NCBI RefSeq assembly: GCF_900143255.1
Contig: NZ_FRDI01000003.1
Span: forward strand, 298,641 to 362,640
Length of the DNA stretch: 64,000 bases
Direction: 5' to 3'
Origin: Desulfovibrio litoralis DSM 11393
GTDB taxonomy: Bacteria > Desulfobacterota > Desulfovibrionia > Desulfovibrionales > Desulfovibrionaceae
The position numbers and the translations under genes were made by a program. The notes below the pieces were generated by a model, which did not search any database, was not told where the DNA came from, and saw nothing but the letters and a program-made list of their open reading frames with translations. This document shows positions 51,321 to 60,620 of this stretch, one piece after another. Numbering within the stretch: position 1 is the first letter of the stretch; every line of letters begins with the position of its first letter.

Positions 51321-51878
51321 TTAGGCAATATTTGCAAGCAGGGTTTGTGCGGCTTCGTGTTTAGGGTTTTGAGCCATAATCGCCTGTAAATATTTTTTTG
51401 CTTCTTCTTTACGCCCTAAAGCGACAAGACAACCGGCTAAAGTAAAGTTTACAGCATCACTTTCTTTTATCTTTAAGCAGTTTTCAAGAACAGTTACAAG
51501 CTCAGACAAGCGACCTTGAACATGAGCAATTTGAACTAAACAGTTCATAGCAACCATGTTTTCAGGATTAATTTCAAGGGCTTGTTTAAAATTAGCATAG
51601 GCCGCATCATAATCTTTGCGTTCCATTTGTACTAAACCCATTCCGGCTAAAGCTTTATCACTTTTTTCAATGCCGGCGGCTTTACTGTATTGGGCATAAG
51701 CAGCATCATAATCACCACGTTGCACATAAATAGTTGCTAAACCTAAAAAAGGAGCTGCAATATCATCAGCACTCTGGGCAGCTTTTTGATAATATTCTTC
51801 AGCTTTATCATAATCGCCCATGTGTAAATAACATTCGCCCAATTCTTTGTTAATTTCATAATCAATATGATTGCTCAT
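51321..51878 (-). CDS. Tetratricopeptide repeat protein
   Basis: 185 residues, almost wholly TPR helices. At least four degenerate 34-residue units are seen: GECYLHMGDYDKAEEYYQKA, GLATIYVQRGDYDAAYAQYS, GLVQMERKDYDAAYANFKQA and a C-terminal TLAGCLVALGRKEEAKKYL. Cytoplasmic, no signal peptide. It should mediate protein interaction. The start at 51878 (MSNHID) is favoured by GAGGGG at spacing 7; an ATG at 51893 precedes that site. Divergent from flgB. Confidence 0.88.
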   Translation of the reverse strand: MSNHIDYEINKELGECYLHMGDYDKAEEYYQKAAQSADDIAAPFLGLATIYVQRGDYDAAYAQYSKAAGIEKSDKALAGMGLVQMERKDYDAAYANFKQALEINPENMVAMNCLVQIAHVQGRLSELVTVLENCLKIKESDAVNFTLAGCLVALGRKEEAKKYLQAIMAQNPKHEAAQTLLANIA

Positions 51879-52071
51879 TGTGTTTCCCCTCATACTTAAA
51901 TGTTATACTTTATTGGTTTGACATAAAATGCTGGCACTAGGAAAAGTATTCCAAACTTTCACTGATATATAGAAAAGAGCATTTCTTGTGCCAATAGCGA
52001 ACAGCCTGTATTTTGACACTGTTATAAAATAATTTTCAGACAACATATTGATTTTATTTGATTTATCAAAT

Positions 52072-52087
52072 TGGAACGCTTTTTGCT
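52072..52087 (+). promoter_or_regulatory. Sigma-54-type promoter of the flagellar operon
   Basis: TGGAACG-CTTT-TTGCT matches the consensus TGGCACG-N4-TTGCW with one mismatch and has the exact GG-to-GC distance (12). It lies 65 bp upstream of the flgB ATG, in a plausible place for a sigma-54 promoter controlling basal-body genes. Confidence 0.8.
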
Positions 52088-52151
52088 TCTCTATTTTGCG
52101 TAAGTTTATAAAAAAACGGAACTTTTTTCCGCAACGCAAAGGATAAAGCAC

Positions 52152-52562
52152 ATGAAAACACTATTTGAACCCCACTTGGCTCTTGCAGGCAGAGTTCTCG
52201 ACATGCAACTTGAGCGTCAGAATGTTGTCATGAGTAACCTCGCAAATATACAGACCCCGGGATACAAGTCAAAAGAGCTTCATTTTGAAAAAGAACTTCA
52301 ATCAGCCTTGGGAATTGATGCAAGAGGTAAAATGAGTCGAACCTCTCCACGCCACCTACCGTCAGTATTTAACCCCAACACTTTTGAAGCAGACTTAAAT
52401 ACACAGTTTGAACCACGTGTCATTGATGGTCTTGATGCTGTTAATTTAGATAAAGAAATGGCGGCTATGGCTAAAAATTCTCTACAATATAACACACTCA
52501 CAACCGTAATTAAAAGTGGCTATGACGGTGTAAAAAACATCATACAAGAAGGACAAAAATAA
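52152..52562 (+). CDS. flgB: Flagellar proximal rod protein FlgB
   Basis: Component of the flagellar rod in the periplasm. It has LERQNVVMSNLANIQTPGYKSKELHFEKEL (core NLANIQTPGYK), the rod signature, and KEMAAMAKNSLQYNTLTTVI at the end. 136 residues. No signal peptide, as expected for type III export. First gene of flgB-flgC-fliE-fliF-fliG-fliH, downstream of a sigma-54-like site. Its stop overlaps the flgC start by one base. Confidence 0.96.
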   Translation: MKTLFEPHLALAGRVLDMQLERQNVVMSNLANIQTPGYKSKELHFEKELQSALGIDARGKMSRTSPRHLPSVFNPNTFEADLNTQFEPRVIDGLDAVNLDKEMAAMAKNSLQYNTLTTVIKSGYDGVKNIIQEGQK

Positions 52563-52999
52563 TGGACTTTATGACTGCTCTTGATATAGGTGCTTCTGCT
52601 CTTTCTGCTGATCGTACCTACTTAAATATTATTTCCATGAACCTTGCCAACGTTAAAACAACCAGAACAGCCGAAGGCGGACCTTATCGCAGAAAATCGG
52701 TAGTTATGGCGGCAACAGATGTAGACAGCTCTTTTAGTCGACAAATGCAAAGTGCCTTAGACAGAGAACTAAAAGGCGTAAGGGTAATGGATATAGTCGC
52801 CGACAAAAGACCGGAAAAAGAAATATACGAACCCGGACACCCGGACGCCAACCAAGACGGAATAGTTAAATATCCCGATATTAACGTAGTTGAAGAAATG
52901 GCACACATGATGACTGTTCAAAGAAATTATGAGGCCAACGTAGCGACGATGGATACCGTTAAAGCTATGTATAACAAAGCCTTAGAAATAGGTAGATAA
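52562..52999 (+). CDS. flgC: Flagellar proximal rod protein FlgC
   Basis: Rod protein, 145 residues. It opens MDFMTALDIGASALSADRTYLNIISMNLANV with the conserved SMNLANVKTTRT, and the C-terminal EMAHMMTVQRNYEANVATMDTVKAMYNKAL is the rod-family helix. Translationally coupled to flgB. 11 bp to fliE. Confidence 0.96.
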   Translation: MDFMTALDIGASALSADRTYLNIISMNLANVKTTRTAEGGPYRRKSVVMAATDVDSSFSRQMQSALDRELKGVRVMDIVADKRPEKEIYEPGHPDANQDGIVKYPDINVVEEMAHMMTVQRNYEANVATMDTVKAMYNKALEIGR

Positions 53000-53010
53000 A
53001 GGAGGACAAC

Positions 53011-53352
53011 ATGGGTTTTAACAATAACACACAAAATACGGCTCTAAAAGCCTATTCCGAAGCTCAGGCAAATTTTGACAGAGCAGATAGATCTAACCGC
53101 TCTCAAATGTTGCAAACTAAAACCATACCGGTAAACAGCTTTGAAGAAACTTTTAAAAGTTCTCTAAATACCGTCAATAATATGCAACGAGAAAAAAATA
53201 CCATGATAGAAGCTTTTGCCTCTGGTGAACAACAAAATGTTCATGAATTGATGATTGCTTTACAAAAAGCCGGCTTAGCCATGAATATGACAACGGCTGT
53301 ACGTAATAAGCTGATGGACGCCTATCGTGAACTCAGCAAGGTTCAGTTTTAA
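53011..53352 (+). CDS. fliE: Flagellar hook-basal body protein FliE
   Basis: Links the MS ring to the rod. 113 residues, with a disordered N-terminus and the family C-terminal segment MIEAFASGEQQNVHELMIALQKAGLAMN (core HELMIALQKAGLAM) plus VRNKLMDAYRELSKVQF. GGAGGA site. Followed after 64 bp by fliF. Confidence 0.95.
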   Translation: MGFNNNTQNTALKAYSEAQANFDRADRSNRSQMLQTKTIPVNSFEETFKSSLNTVNNMQREKNTMIEAFASGEQQNVHELMIALQKAGLAMNMTTAVRNKLMDAYRELSKVQF

Positions 53353-53416
53353 TTAATATTAACCAATAGTTTAACTTAAAAAGTCAATATATCTTTTCTT
53401 CTGTGGAGTACGTCAT

Positions 53417-55030
53417 ATGTCTTTTAATACAGTGCTTGAACAACTTAAAAATTTTTGGTCTCGTTTTACGACCTCTCAACGTTTTCTTATAAGTTTTTTG
53501 GCAGTCGCCTTTGTTGTTGCTTTTGCCGCTTTGGTTTGGTGGGTAGGTCAACCCGACTATCAAGTACTCTATAGTAATCTGGCACAAGAAGATGCCGGAC
53601 GCATAGTGAAAGTGTTGCAGGCAGAAAAAGTTTCATATCGACTTGAAAACGGGGGAACAACCATTAGCGTTCCTTCAAATCTGGTTTATGAAACAAGATT
53701 GAAAATAGCCGGAGAAGGTACTGTTCAAGGACAAGGCGTTGGCTTTGAAATATTTAACGATGTAAAAGTCGGACAAACCGATTTTATTCAAAAAATAAAC
53801 TATCAAAGAGCCTTACAAGGCGAACTCGCAAGAACTATTTCAGAATTTCCAAGCGTTGAATCAGCCAGAGTCCACCTTGTTATTCCACGTCGTAGCCTCT
53901 TTGTTGAAGAAAAACTTCAACCCTCTGCATCAGTAGTTATAAAGCTCAGAGAAGGCTCAAAAATAGACCCAAAAGAAGTTCAAGCTATCGTTAACTTAGT
54001 TACCATGTCTGTTGAAGGTATGGATAGAAACCGCATCACAGTAGCGGACTCAGGCGGAAGAATCTTATTTGAACCGGCAGAAGACGGAAGCTTAGTCGGA
54101 ACAAGCTCGACTCAACTTGATCATAGATTATCAGTACAACAAAGTATAGAACGCCGCATTGAGGAAATGCTTACCCCCATTATCGGTCAGGGAAAAGTAA
54201 TTGCTAAGGTTAACGCCGACCTCGATTTTAGCCAACGTACATTCAGAAAAGAACTTTTTGACCCCGATAAAACCGTTGTACGCTCTGAACAAAGAAGCGA
54301 AGAATCAACCCAAGGGCAATCAAACTTAAATGCCGGTGTTCCGGAAACTAACTTTAGAGGTGATGGACTCGGAAACGGACAAAGCAACCAAGCTAGCAAC
54401 CGTGAATCTCGTACCACCAACTTTGAAATTAACAAAGAAGAACAAAGCATAGTCGGTCAAGTCGGTGAAATAACAAGATTAAGTGTTGCCGTTATTGTTG
54501 ACGGAGTTTATAACACAAACCCCGATACCAACGAAACAGTTTTCAGCCCTCGCTCAGATGAAGAAATGAAACGCATTAAGTCTTTAATTGCCTCGGCTGT
54601 TGGCTTTGACAGTGCAAGAGGAGACAGTATAGAAGTTAGCAGTATTGCTTTTTCAGAAAGCGAATCTTTACCTGATTTAAGTGTTGGCGAAGTAATGTCT
54701 GATTACGCCTTACGCTTTGGCAAGCCATTCTTAAACGCCCTGCTTATCTTCCTCTTCCTTGTAATGGTTGTACGCCCTGTGGTCTTGGCTCTAATTAGAC
54801 CAAAAGTCGAAGGCGAAATGCTTGAGGGGCTCGAAGGTTTACCTATGGGCGAAGAACGCTTAGCCCTTATTGAGGGAATAGCCGAATCTGAAGTATTTGA
54901 AGCAATTCAAAAAATAGAAGATATTAAAGCACACGCACTCCAGCTCTCTGAGCAAAACATGGAACAAGCTGTAAGCATTATTCGCCAATGGTCAAAAGAA
55001 CCAGAAGGAGCAAAAGGTGCAAAACGATAA
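53417..55030 (+). CDS. fliF: Flagellar MS-ring protein FliF
   Basis: Forms the membrane ring of the basal body. 537 residues with two predicted spans (about 22-44 and 440-460). The periplasmic ring-building domains include VLYSNLAQEDAGRIVKVL, GFEIFNDVKVGQTDFIQKINYQRALQGELARTI (core GQTDFIQKINYQRALQGEL) and ARVHLVIPRRSLF. The C-terminal tail is the FliG-binding part. It overlaps fliG by 14 bp. Confidence 0.97.
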   Translation: MSFNTVLEQLKNFWSRFTTSQRFLISFLAVAFVVAFAALVWWVGQPDYQVLYSNLAQEDAGRIVKVLQAEKVSYRLENGGTTISVPSNLVYETRLKIAGEGTVQGQGVGFEIFNDVKVGQTDFIQKINYQRALQGELARTISEFPSVESARVHLVIPRRSLFVEEKLQPSASVVIKLREGSKIDPKEVQAIVNLVTMSVEGMDRNRITVADSGGRILFEPAEDGSLVGTSSTQLDHRLSVQQSIERRIEEMLTPIIGQGKVIAKVNADLDFSQRTFRKELFDPDKTVVRSEQRSEESTQGQSNLNAGVPETNFRGDGLGNGQSNQASNRESRTTNFEINKEEQSIVGQVGEITRLSVAVIVDGVYNTNPDTNETVFSPRSDEEMKRIKSLIASAVGFDSARGDSIEVSSIAFSESESLPDLSVGEVMSDYALRFGKPFLNALLIFLFLVMVVRPVVLALIRPKVEGEMLEGLEGLPMGEERLALIEGIAESEVFEAIQKIEDIKAHALQLSEQNMEQAVSIIRQWSKEPEGAKGAKR

Positions 55031-56030
55031 TAACTCCACCTTAAACGGATTACAAAAAACCGCTGTTTTATTATTAACCTTAGGCGACAAATTTGCAGCA
55101 GAAGTATTTAAACGTATGGAGCGTCAAGAAATTGCCGCAATCTCAAAAGCCATAGTAGCTATTGATGTTGTACCCAAAGAAGAAGTAGAAGCTGTTTTAA
55201 GAGAGTTTCATTATAGCATGATCAGCGGACGCGAAGAAGTACGCGGTGGTTCTGAGACTGTTAAACGCTTACTCTTGAAAAACCTTGACAGCGATACAAG
55301 CAAGTATGTTATCGATACGCTTGGTTTAAGTTCAAGTACTGCTCCTTTTAGAGATATAGCCAATATCAGCCCTCGTTTCCTTGCTCAAATATTAAGGAAC
55401 GAACACCCGCAAACTCTGGCTCTTTTACTCGGACACTTAGCACCGGAACAAGCATCAGGTTTATTACAAAACCTTCCTGCCGGTTCTCGCTCAGAAATAT
55501 TAATGCGTTTGGCAAGATTAGAAGCTGTTTCTGATGAAATGCTCGCCGCTGTTGATAAAGTATTACAAAGTCAGGTTATTGCCATGGGCGGAAAAGAAGG
55601 ACGCAAAGTCGGTGGTGTTCAATCTGTTGCCGAAATACTTAACTCATGCGACAGGGCAACCGAAGAAGAAGTCTTGGCAGAAATCGAAGAAGAAGCCGCT
55701 CAAATGGCAGAAGACATCAGAAACCTCATGTTCGTATTCGAAGATGTCAAAGCGCTTGATGATCGTTCTGTACGTGAACTCTTAAAAGAAATCTCAAACG
55801 AAGATATGACTATGGCACTCAGAGGTGCTTCTGATGAATTAAAAGAAATCTTCTTTAAGAATATGTCCGAACGTGCCTCCGCAATGATCAGAGAAGATCT
55901 TGAAATTATGGGACCAACCAAACTCGCTGATGTTGAAGCGGCACAACAAAATATTGTTAAAGCCGTTCGCAAACTTGAGGGAGAAGGAAAAGTCGTTGTT
56001 AGCCGCGGAGGTGGTGATGTCTTTGTCTAA
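55017..56030 (+). CDS. fliG: Flagellar motor switch protein FliG
   Basis: C-ring protein that transmits torque. 337 residues. It has LNGLQKTAVLLLTLGDKFAAEVF, the central SPRFLAQILRNEHPQTLALLLGHLAPEQA and a C-terminal FVFEDVKALDDRSVRELLKEI (the charged torque helix region). The start is GTG at 55017 with AAGGAG 6 bases upstream, inside the end of fliF; overlapping start and stop suggest coupled translation. Confidence 0.96.
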   Translation: MQNDNNSTLNGLQKTAVLLLTLGDKFAAEVFKRMERQEIAAISKAIVAIDVVPKEEVEAVLREFHYSMISGREEVRGGSETVKRLLLKNLDSDTSKYVIDTLGLSSSTAPFRDIANISPRFLAQILRNEHPQTLALLLGHLAPEQASGLLQNLPAGSRSEILMRLARLEAVSDEMLAAVDKVLQSQVIAMGGKEGRKVGGVQSVAEILNSCDRATEEEVLAEIEEEAAQMAEDIRNLMFVFEDVKALDDRSVRELLKEISNEDMTMALRGASDELKEIFFKNMSERASAMIREDLEIMGPTKLADVEAAQQNIVKAVRKLEGEGKVVVSRGGGDVFV

Positions 56031-56805
56031 TCAAAATATTAATACAGAGGCAATGCCGTTAAATCAGGCTGCTGTCCCAATAAATCAAACTTCAAAAACA
56101 CATGGTTCAAGCACGGTTTTTATGGGACCAAACCCCTTGCTTGAAGTATCGCTAAAAAACTTAAGCGGTAGTTCAAATGCAAAAATCTGGGACGAAAAAA
56201 CAGAAAAAGAATATTTGGAACGTATCAAAAAACAAGCTATCGCTAAAGCTACTGAGATTATTAGAGATGCGAAAGCAGAATCTGAACAACTCTATAAAGA
56301 TGCCAAAGAAAAAGGCTATACTGATGGTTTAAGCGAAGCTAAAAACGAGCTTGAAGAATTTAGAAAAGAGCTTGGGGCAAACGTAGGGTCTGTGATTGAA
56401 GCCATACAAGGACAAAGTTCTAAAATCTTTGATAAATATAGAGAAGATTTGGTAATTTTAACCAAACAAGCCGTAGAAAAAATTCTTGCTTATGAATTAT
56501 CAGAAGAAAAGAAACTTGTTTTGGAAAAGCTCTTCCGAGAGGCAATGCTCAAACTTGATAATAGAAATAATGTTATTATTAAGGTTAACCCTGATGATGA
56601 ATTTATTATTAATGATATTATAAGTAGTGCTTCTTTAAAATATCCCGACTTAAAAATATGGCGAGTACAAGCAGACTCGAATATTCAAAGCGGTGGAATT
56701 TTACTGGAAACTCAAGATTCTTTAATAGACAACAGAATAGAAAGTCGAACTCAAATAGTTAAAGAAGTTTTAGACAGCCTGAACCTTAATGAAAATATTC
56801 TATAA
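56017..56805 (+). CDS. fliH: Flagellar export regulator FliH
   Basis: Regulator of the FliI ATPase in flagellar protein export. 262 residues. It has an Asn/Pro-rich N-terminus, a long charged coiled coil (about residues 60-150, KKQAIAKATEIIRDAKAESE) and a C-terminal FliH/SctL-type domain (YREDLVILTKQAVEKILAYE, VIIKVNPDDEF, SGGILLETQDSLIDNRIESR). The start is ATG 56017, with GGAGG upstream and the fliG stop overlapped by 14 bp; the in-frame ATG at 55900 lies inside fliG. The operon ends here; fliI is not downstream in this window. Confidence 0.88.
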   Translation: MSLSNQNINTEAMPLNQAAVPINQTSKTHGSSTVFMGPNPLLEVSLKNLSGSSNAKIWDEKTEKEYLERIKKQAIAKATEIIRDAKAESEQLYKDAKEKGYTDGLSEAKNELEEFRKELGANVGSVIEAIQGQSSKIFDKYREDLVILTKQAVEKILAYELSEEKKLVLEKLFREAMLKLDNRNNVIIKVNPDDEFIINDIISSASLKYPDLKIWRVQADSNIQSGGILLETQDSLIDNRIESRTQIVKEVLDSLNLNENIL

Positions 56806-56813
56806 AACAAACT

Positions 56814-56856
56814 AAAAAAAGAGCGGTGTAATTTAATTATACCGCTCTTTTTTTTA
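56814..56856. terminator. Bidirectional terminator between fliH and the HD gene
   Basis: Stem AAAGAGCGGT / ACCGCTCTTT with a loop, flanked by an A-run on the left and a T-run on the right, so it can end both convergent transcripts. Confidence 0.93.
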
Positions 56857-56873
56857 TGTAAATCTATCTAAAA

Positions 56874-58226
56874 CTATTTCTTTTTTTCTTTTATTGATTT
56901 AACCAGTGCCATAACAAAATCAACCGCATCAGGAATTGATTTTACCTCACCGGATATTTGAGCTTTTAACAAAGCATCACGAATTTCACCTATCTCTTTA
57001 CCGGGTTCAAAGCCACTAAAATCCATAATCTCATTACCGTTTAAAAGAGGTTCGTTCATCGACTCTGGGTTTAAAGCTTTTTCAAGGTATTTGATATTAT
57101 GATTATATGCCGTATAACTTCCGTCTCTGGATTTAATATCAGCCTGATACATCGCCATTATACGTTTATTGTCATCTATCTGATTAAACTTACGCAAACC
57201 ACGGTCTGTTAAAGTAAAAGAAAACGCAATATGATGTTTTACTAAGTGGCAAATTGCAGCACTTTCATCAGCAGGAATATTCAAACGTTTAAGAATACTC
57301 CTTACAATTTGAGCTCCAACAGTATGATGTTGATAAAAAGTCCACAGACCTCTAAAATAGTCGGCTGTATAAAGCTTACCTACATCATGGAAAAATACGG
57401 CAAAAGTTCCAAGCCAATCATCTTCCCACTCGCCCTGAGGATAATGTTTCATACAAGCGATAGTATGATCAAAAACATTTTCAGTCGCATCAGAACTATC
57501 GTTTCTGGTTTGCATAACTCTTGATAGTGCTGAAACTTCAGGAATAATACCGTGTAAAATATGAGCGTCAAAAAGTAGTTGGGCAAATTTCCACATTTTT
57601 TTTGGCTCAACCAAACGCCATTCTTTTATAAAGTCATTTGGCGAAGTATAATCAAGCAAATCTTGGGCACTTCTTAATATCGCCATCCAAGTAAGCGGTT
57701 CAATCGGAAGTTCATAGTTGGCAGCATAACGCAAGGCACGTAAACCCAATAAATAATCACGTTTTATTGTCTGTTCGGGAAGTCCGACTATACTAACAAA
57801 ACCACTTGAAAAATCATTAAAACCTTCAAACTCATTCTGGCTGATCGGCGTACAACCTCTGGATAAGCCAACGTTTGCCATGCCCGCTTGTTGCATACGC
57901 TTTAACATACCCGGAGTTATCCAGATAAAAAGATTTTCAGGATTGGCAGAATCGGCACTATTTAAACTATAAAAGGTAATCTGCACGTTATTGCTTTCCA
58001 AAACGCCCACAACCCCAAGGTCAAAAGAAGAATTTAAAGAGGAAAAAAGAGGTTTTAAATCATCAAAACTCGCCTTACAGGCAATATCAACCGCAGGCAT
58101 TATTCCGTTTTCTTCACTCGCTTCCAATATTTCTGATTGTAACTTTGCATTTACAACATAAGCATCAAAGCCGTTACGCATTAAAATTTTTGCTATACTT
58201 AAAGCTTCTTTATAAGCTGAATTCAT
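56874..58226 (-). CDS. HD-domain protein with a degenerate nucleotidyltransferase head
   Basis: 450 residues. The overall layout resembles class II tRNA nucleotidyltransferase/poly(A) polymerase: an N-terminal head (about 1-165), a middle all-helical RNA-binding-like segment (RDYLLGLRALRYAANYELPI) and an HD phosphohydrolase domain (AVFFHDVGKLYTADYF, HHTVGAQIVRSIL, LVKHHIAFSF). The head lacks the usual GGxVRD and DxD catalytic motifs. So it is more likely a phosphohydrolase or a non-catalytic homologue than a CCA-adding enzyme. AAGGAG site. Next to pyrC. Confidence 0.75.
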   Translation of the reverse strand: MNSAYKEALSIAKILMRNGFDAYVVNAKLQSEILEASEENGIMPAVDIACKASFDDLKPLFSSLNSSFDLGVVGVLESNNVQITFYSLNSADSANPENLFIWITPGMLKRMQQAGMANVGLSRGCTPISQNEFEGFNDFSSGFVSIVGLPEQTIKRDYLLGLRALRYAANYELPIEPLTWMAILRSAQDLLDYTSPNDFIKEWRLVEPKKMWKFAQLLFDAHILHGIIPEVSALSRVMQTRNDSSDATENVFDHTIACMKHYPQGEWEDDWLGTFAVFFHDVGKLYTADYFRGLWTFYQHHTVGAQIVRSILKRLNIPADESAAICHLVKHHIAFSFTLTDRGLRKFNQIDDNKRIMAMYQADIKSRDGSYTAYNHNIKYLEKALNPESMNEPLLNGNEIMDFSGFEPGKEIGEIRDALLKAQISGEVKSIPDAVDFVMALVKSIKEKKK

Positions 58227-58252
58227 TAATCAAATCTCCTTAAATTACTTAT

Positions 58253-59536
58253 CTAAGCTATAAGCGGACGCCCTGAGAGCCAATGTTGTTTAACTCGCCC
58301 GGTTATCTGTTCGCCAAGCCAAGGGGTGTTTACGCTCTTTGATTTTAAAGTATCACGCCCAACAACCCACTTTTCATCAGGGTCAAATAAAAAGAAATCA
58401 GCAGGATCGCCAACTTCAAATCTATTAACCGGCAAGTTAAATAAAGAGGCGGGAGCCGTTGACCAAATTTCAACCATGCGAGTTAAAGAAATAATTCCCT
58501 TTTTAACAAGTTCAAAGCTTAAACTAACAGCTAAATCCAATCCTGTAAAACCAAAAGGTGCTTCGTCCAAAGTTTTTTCTTTTTCATGAGCCGCATGCGG
58601 AGCATGATCAGTAACCATTATGTCAATAACCCCTTCGGCAAGTCCAAAACTTAAAGCAACCACGTCATTAATCGAACGTAAAGGCGGGCTGACTTTATAA
58701 TTGGCATCATATCCGCTTAAAGCAGTATCATCTAACAATAAATAATGCGGACAAGTTTCGGCCGTTACTTTAACTCCGCGTTTTTTTGCCCAACGTATTA
58801 ACTCAACTGATTGTGCAGTGCTAATATGAGCTAAATGAACAGGAAGGTTTAAATATTCCGCCATTAAAATATCACGGGCAACATGCAAAGATTCGGCAAC
58901 AACAGGTTGACCTTTTAAGCCCAAACGCCCCGAACTAATGCCTTCATTCATAACCCCGCCTTTGGCAAGGCTTAAATCTTCACAATGATCAATTACCAAC
59001 ATATTTAGATCAGCGGCATACTCCACCGCATGACGAAACAAATCGGAATTTTCCATAGGGCGACCGTCATTGGAAAACGCAATGCAACCGGCTTCTTTCA
59101 ATTCCGCCAAAGGAGCCAATTCTTCTCCTTTAAGTCCAACTGTCAAAGCTCCGACAGGGTATAAAAAAGGACCTTGAGGAAAAGCTTTATTCGCTTGTTC
59201 AAGCATAAAACGAGTAACGCTCGCCGAATCATTACAAGGCTTGGTATTTGCCATGCACATAATTGCACTAAATCCACCATAAGCCGCCGCCGTTAAACCG
59301 CTTTGAATATCTTCTTTATATTCATAACCAGGTTCACGCATATGCGTATGGGCATCAATAAAACTCGGAAAACACAATAAACCTTTGGCATCATAGTGTG
59401 GAGTATTTTCAGTATGATTAATTACTCCGACCTTATCGACCCGATTAATTTTTCCGTCTAAAACCAAAATGTCTTTAAGCCCTTCGGAATTTCCGGCTAA
59501 AATTACATTTTTTAAAAGCAGATTATTTGTAAACAT
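58253..59536 (-). CDS. pyrC: Dihydroorotase
   Basis: Cyclises carbamoyl-aspartate to dihydroorotate in pyrimidine synthesis. The amidohydrolase metal motifs are visible: FIDAHTHMREPGYEYKEDI, MCMANTKPCNDSASV, NDGRPME, VIDHCEDLSL, LAHISTAQSVELIRWAK, and DHAPHAAHEKE with the catalytic Asp. 427 residues, the class I type. GAGGAA site. pyrC follows pyrB by 94 bp, so the two are likely co-expressed. Confidence 0.95.
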   Translation of the reverse strand: MFTNNLLLKNVILAGNSEGLKDILVLDGKINRVDKVGVINHTENTPHYDAKGLLCFPSFIDAHTHMREPGYEYKEDIQSGLTAAAYGGFSAIMCMANTKPCNDSASVTRFMLEQANKAFPQGPFLYPVGALTVGLKGEELAPLAELKEAGCIAFSNDGRPMENSDLFRHAVEYAADLNMLVIDHCEDLSLAKGGVMNEGISSGRLGLKGQPVVAESLHVARDILMAEYLNLPVHLAHISTAQSVELIRWAKKRGVKVTAETCPHYLLLDDTALSGYDANYKVSPPLRSINDVVALSFGLAEGVIDIMVTDHAPHAAHEKEKTLDEAPFGFTGLDLAVSLSFELVKKGIISLTRMVEIWSTAPASLFNLPVNRFEVGDPADFFLFDPDEKWVVGRDTLKSKSVNTPWLGEQITGRVKQHWLSGRPLIA

Positions 59537-59630
59537 TAAAAAATTCCTCAGCTGTTTAACTACGTTGAATCAAATCAGAATCATTATTTTGCAATAGTTT
59601 TAATATATTCTTATATCTAAAAAAGATAAA

Positions 59631-60578
59631 TTATACTTTTTCGTTACGAGTCAATAAGGCAAATAAAATACTCATGCGAGTGGCAACACCGGCCGCCACC
59701 TGTTCTAAAATTAAGCTTTCCGGCGAATCTGCCAACTCAGAAGAAATTTCTAAACCTCGATTAATAGGTCCGGGGTGTAAAACTTTGACAATATTACCGG
59801 AGTTTTCAAGATGTTTTTGAGTTAGGCAATAACGCTTGGAATATTCATTCAAATCAGGTAAAAGACCCGCCTGTTGACGTTCTAACTGAAGACGCAGGCA
59901 CATAATCGCATCAACATCTTTAGAAGCCTTATCTAAGTCAGTAAATACTTCAACGCCCCACTCTTCTATCCCTCTTGGCAGTAAAGTGCTTGGAGCACAA
60001 ACCTTAATTTTAACTCCAAGCATTGTTAAAAGATGTATATTGGAACGGGCAACCCTACTGTGAGCAATATCGCCCAAAATTAAAACTTTTTTATCGGTAA
60101 AATCACTTTTAAAATAACGACGCAAACAGAAACAATCGAGCAGGGCCTGGGTCGGGTGAGCGTGCCAACCGTCTCCGGCGTTAATTACTGAACAATCAAG
60201 TCGTTCTGCTAAAAATTGTGCCGCTCCGCTGGCAGAATGGCGAATAACAATCGCATCTGGCGTCATAGCTTCCAAGGTTAACGCAGTATCCTTAAGGCTT
60301 TCTCCCTTACTGATACTGCTTCCGCTTTTTGCCAAAGAAAAAGTATCGGCTGAAAGGCGTTTCCCTGCTACATCAAAAGAAGTTTTTGTACGCGTACTCG
60401 GTTCGACAAAAAACATAATTACGCTTTTACCACGTAAAGTAGGCACTTTTTTGATCGGGCGAGTATTAAGCTCATAAAATTGTTCTGCATTATCCAAGAG
60501 ATACATTACATCAGCTTCTTTTAAAGCAGTAACGTCGATTAAATCTTTATGTTTCCAAACGTAACTTTGTGTCTGCAT
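59631..60578 (-). CDS. pyrB: Aspartate carbamoyltransferase catalytic subunit
   Basis: Condenses carbamoyl phosphate with aspartate, the step before PyrC. The carbamoyl-phosphate motif is [19 protein letters not shown] (core STRTKTSF). [35 protein letters not shown] and [14 protein letters not shown] (aspartate site HPGPINRG) are intact. 315 residues. No pyrI regulatory subunit adjacent, so the enzyme is probably unregulated by that route. Confidence 0.97.
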   Translation of the reverse strand: MQTQSYVWKHKDLIDVTALKEADVMYLLDNAEQFYELNTRPIKKVPTLRGKSVIMFFVEPSTRTKTSFDVAGKRLSADTFSLAKSGSSISKGESLKDTALTLEAMTPDAIVIRHSASGAAQFLAERLDCSVINAGDGWHAHPTQALLDCFCLRRYFKSDFTDKKVLILGDIAHSRVARSNIHLLTMLGVKIKVCAPSTLLPRGIEEWGVEVFTDLDKASKDVDAIMCLRLQLERQQAGLLPDLNEYSKRYCLTQKHLENSGNIVKVLHPGPINRGLEISSELADSPESLILEQVAAGVATRMSILFALLTRNEKV

Positions 60579-60620
60579 ATAAAAACACCATAACTGGTTT
60601 AAAATATTAAAAAAATATAT

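Noticed and set aside
51103-51324. 73-codon open frame after the radical SAM gene
   Set aside because: Begins inside the radical SAM gene in another frame, spans a terminator hairpin and has no supporting motif.
51903-52151. 82-codon minus-strand open frame upstream of flgB
   Set aside because: It overlaps the sigma-54 promoter region and shows no family features or ribosome site.
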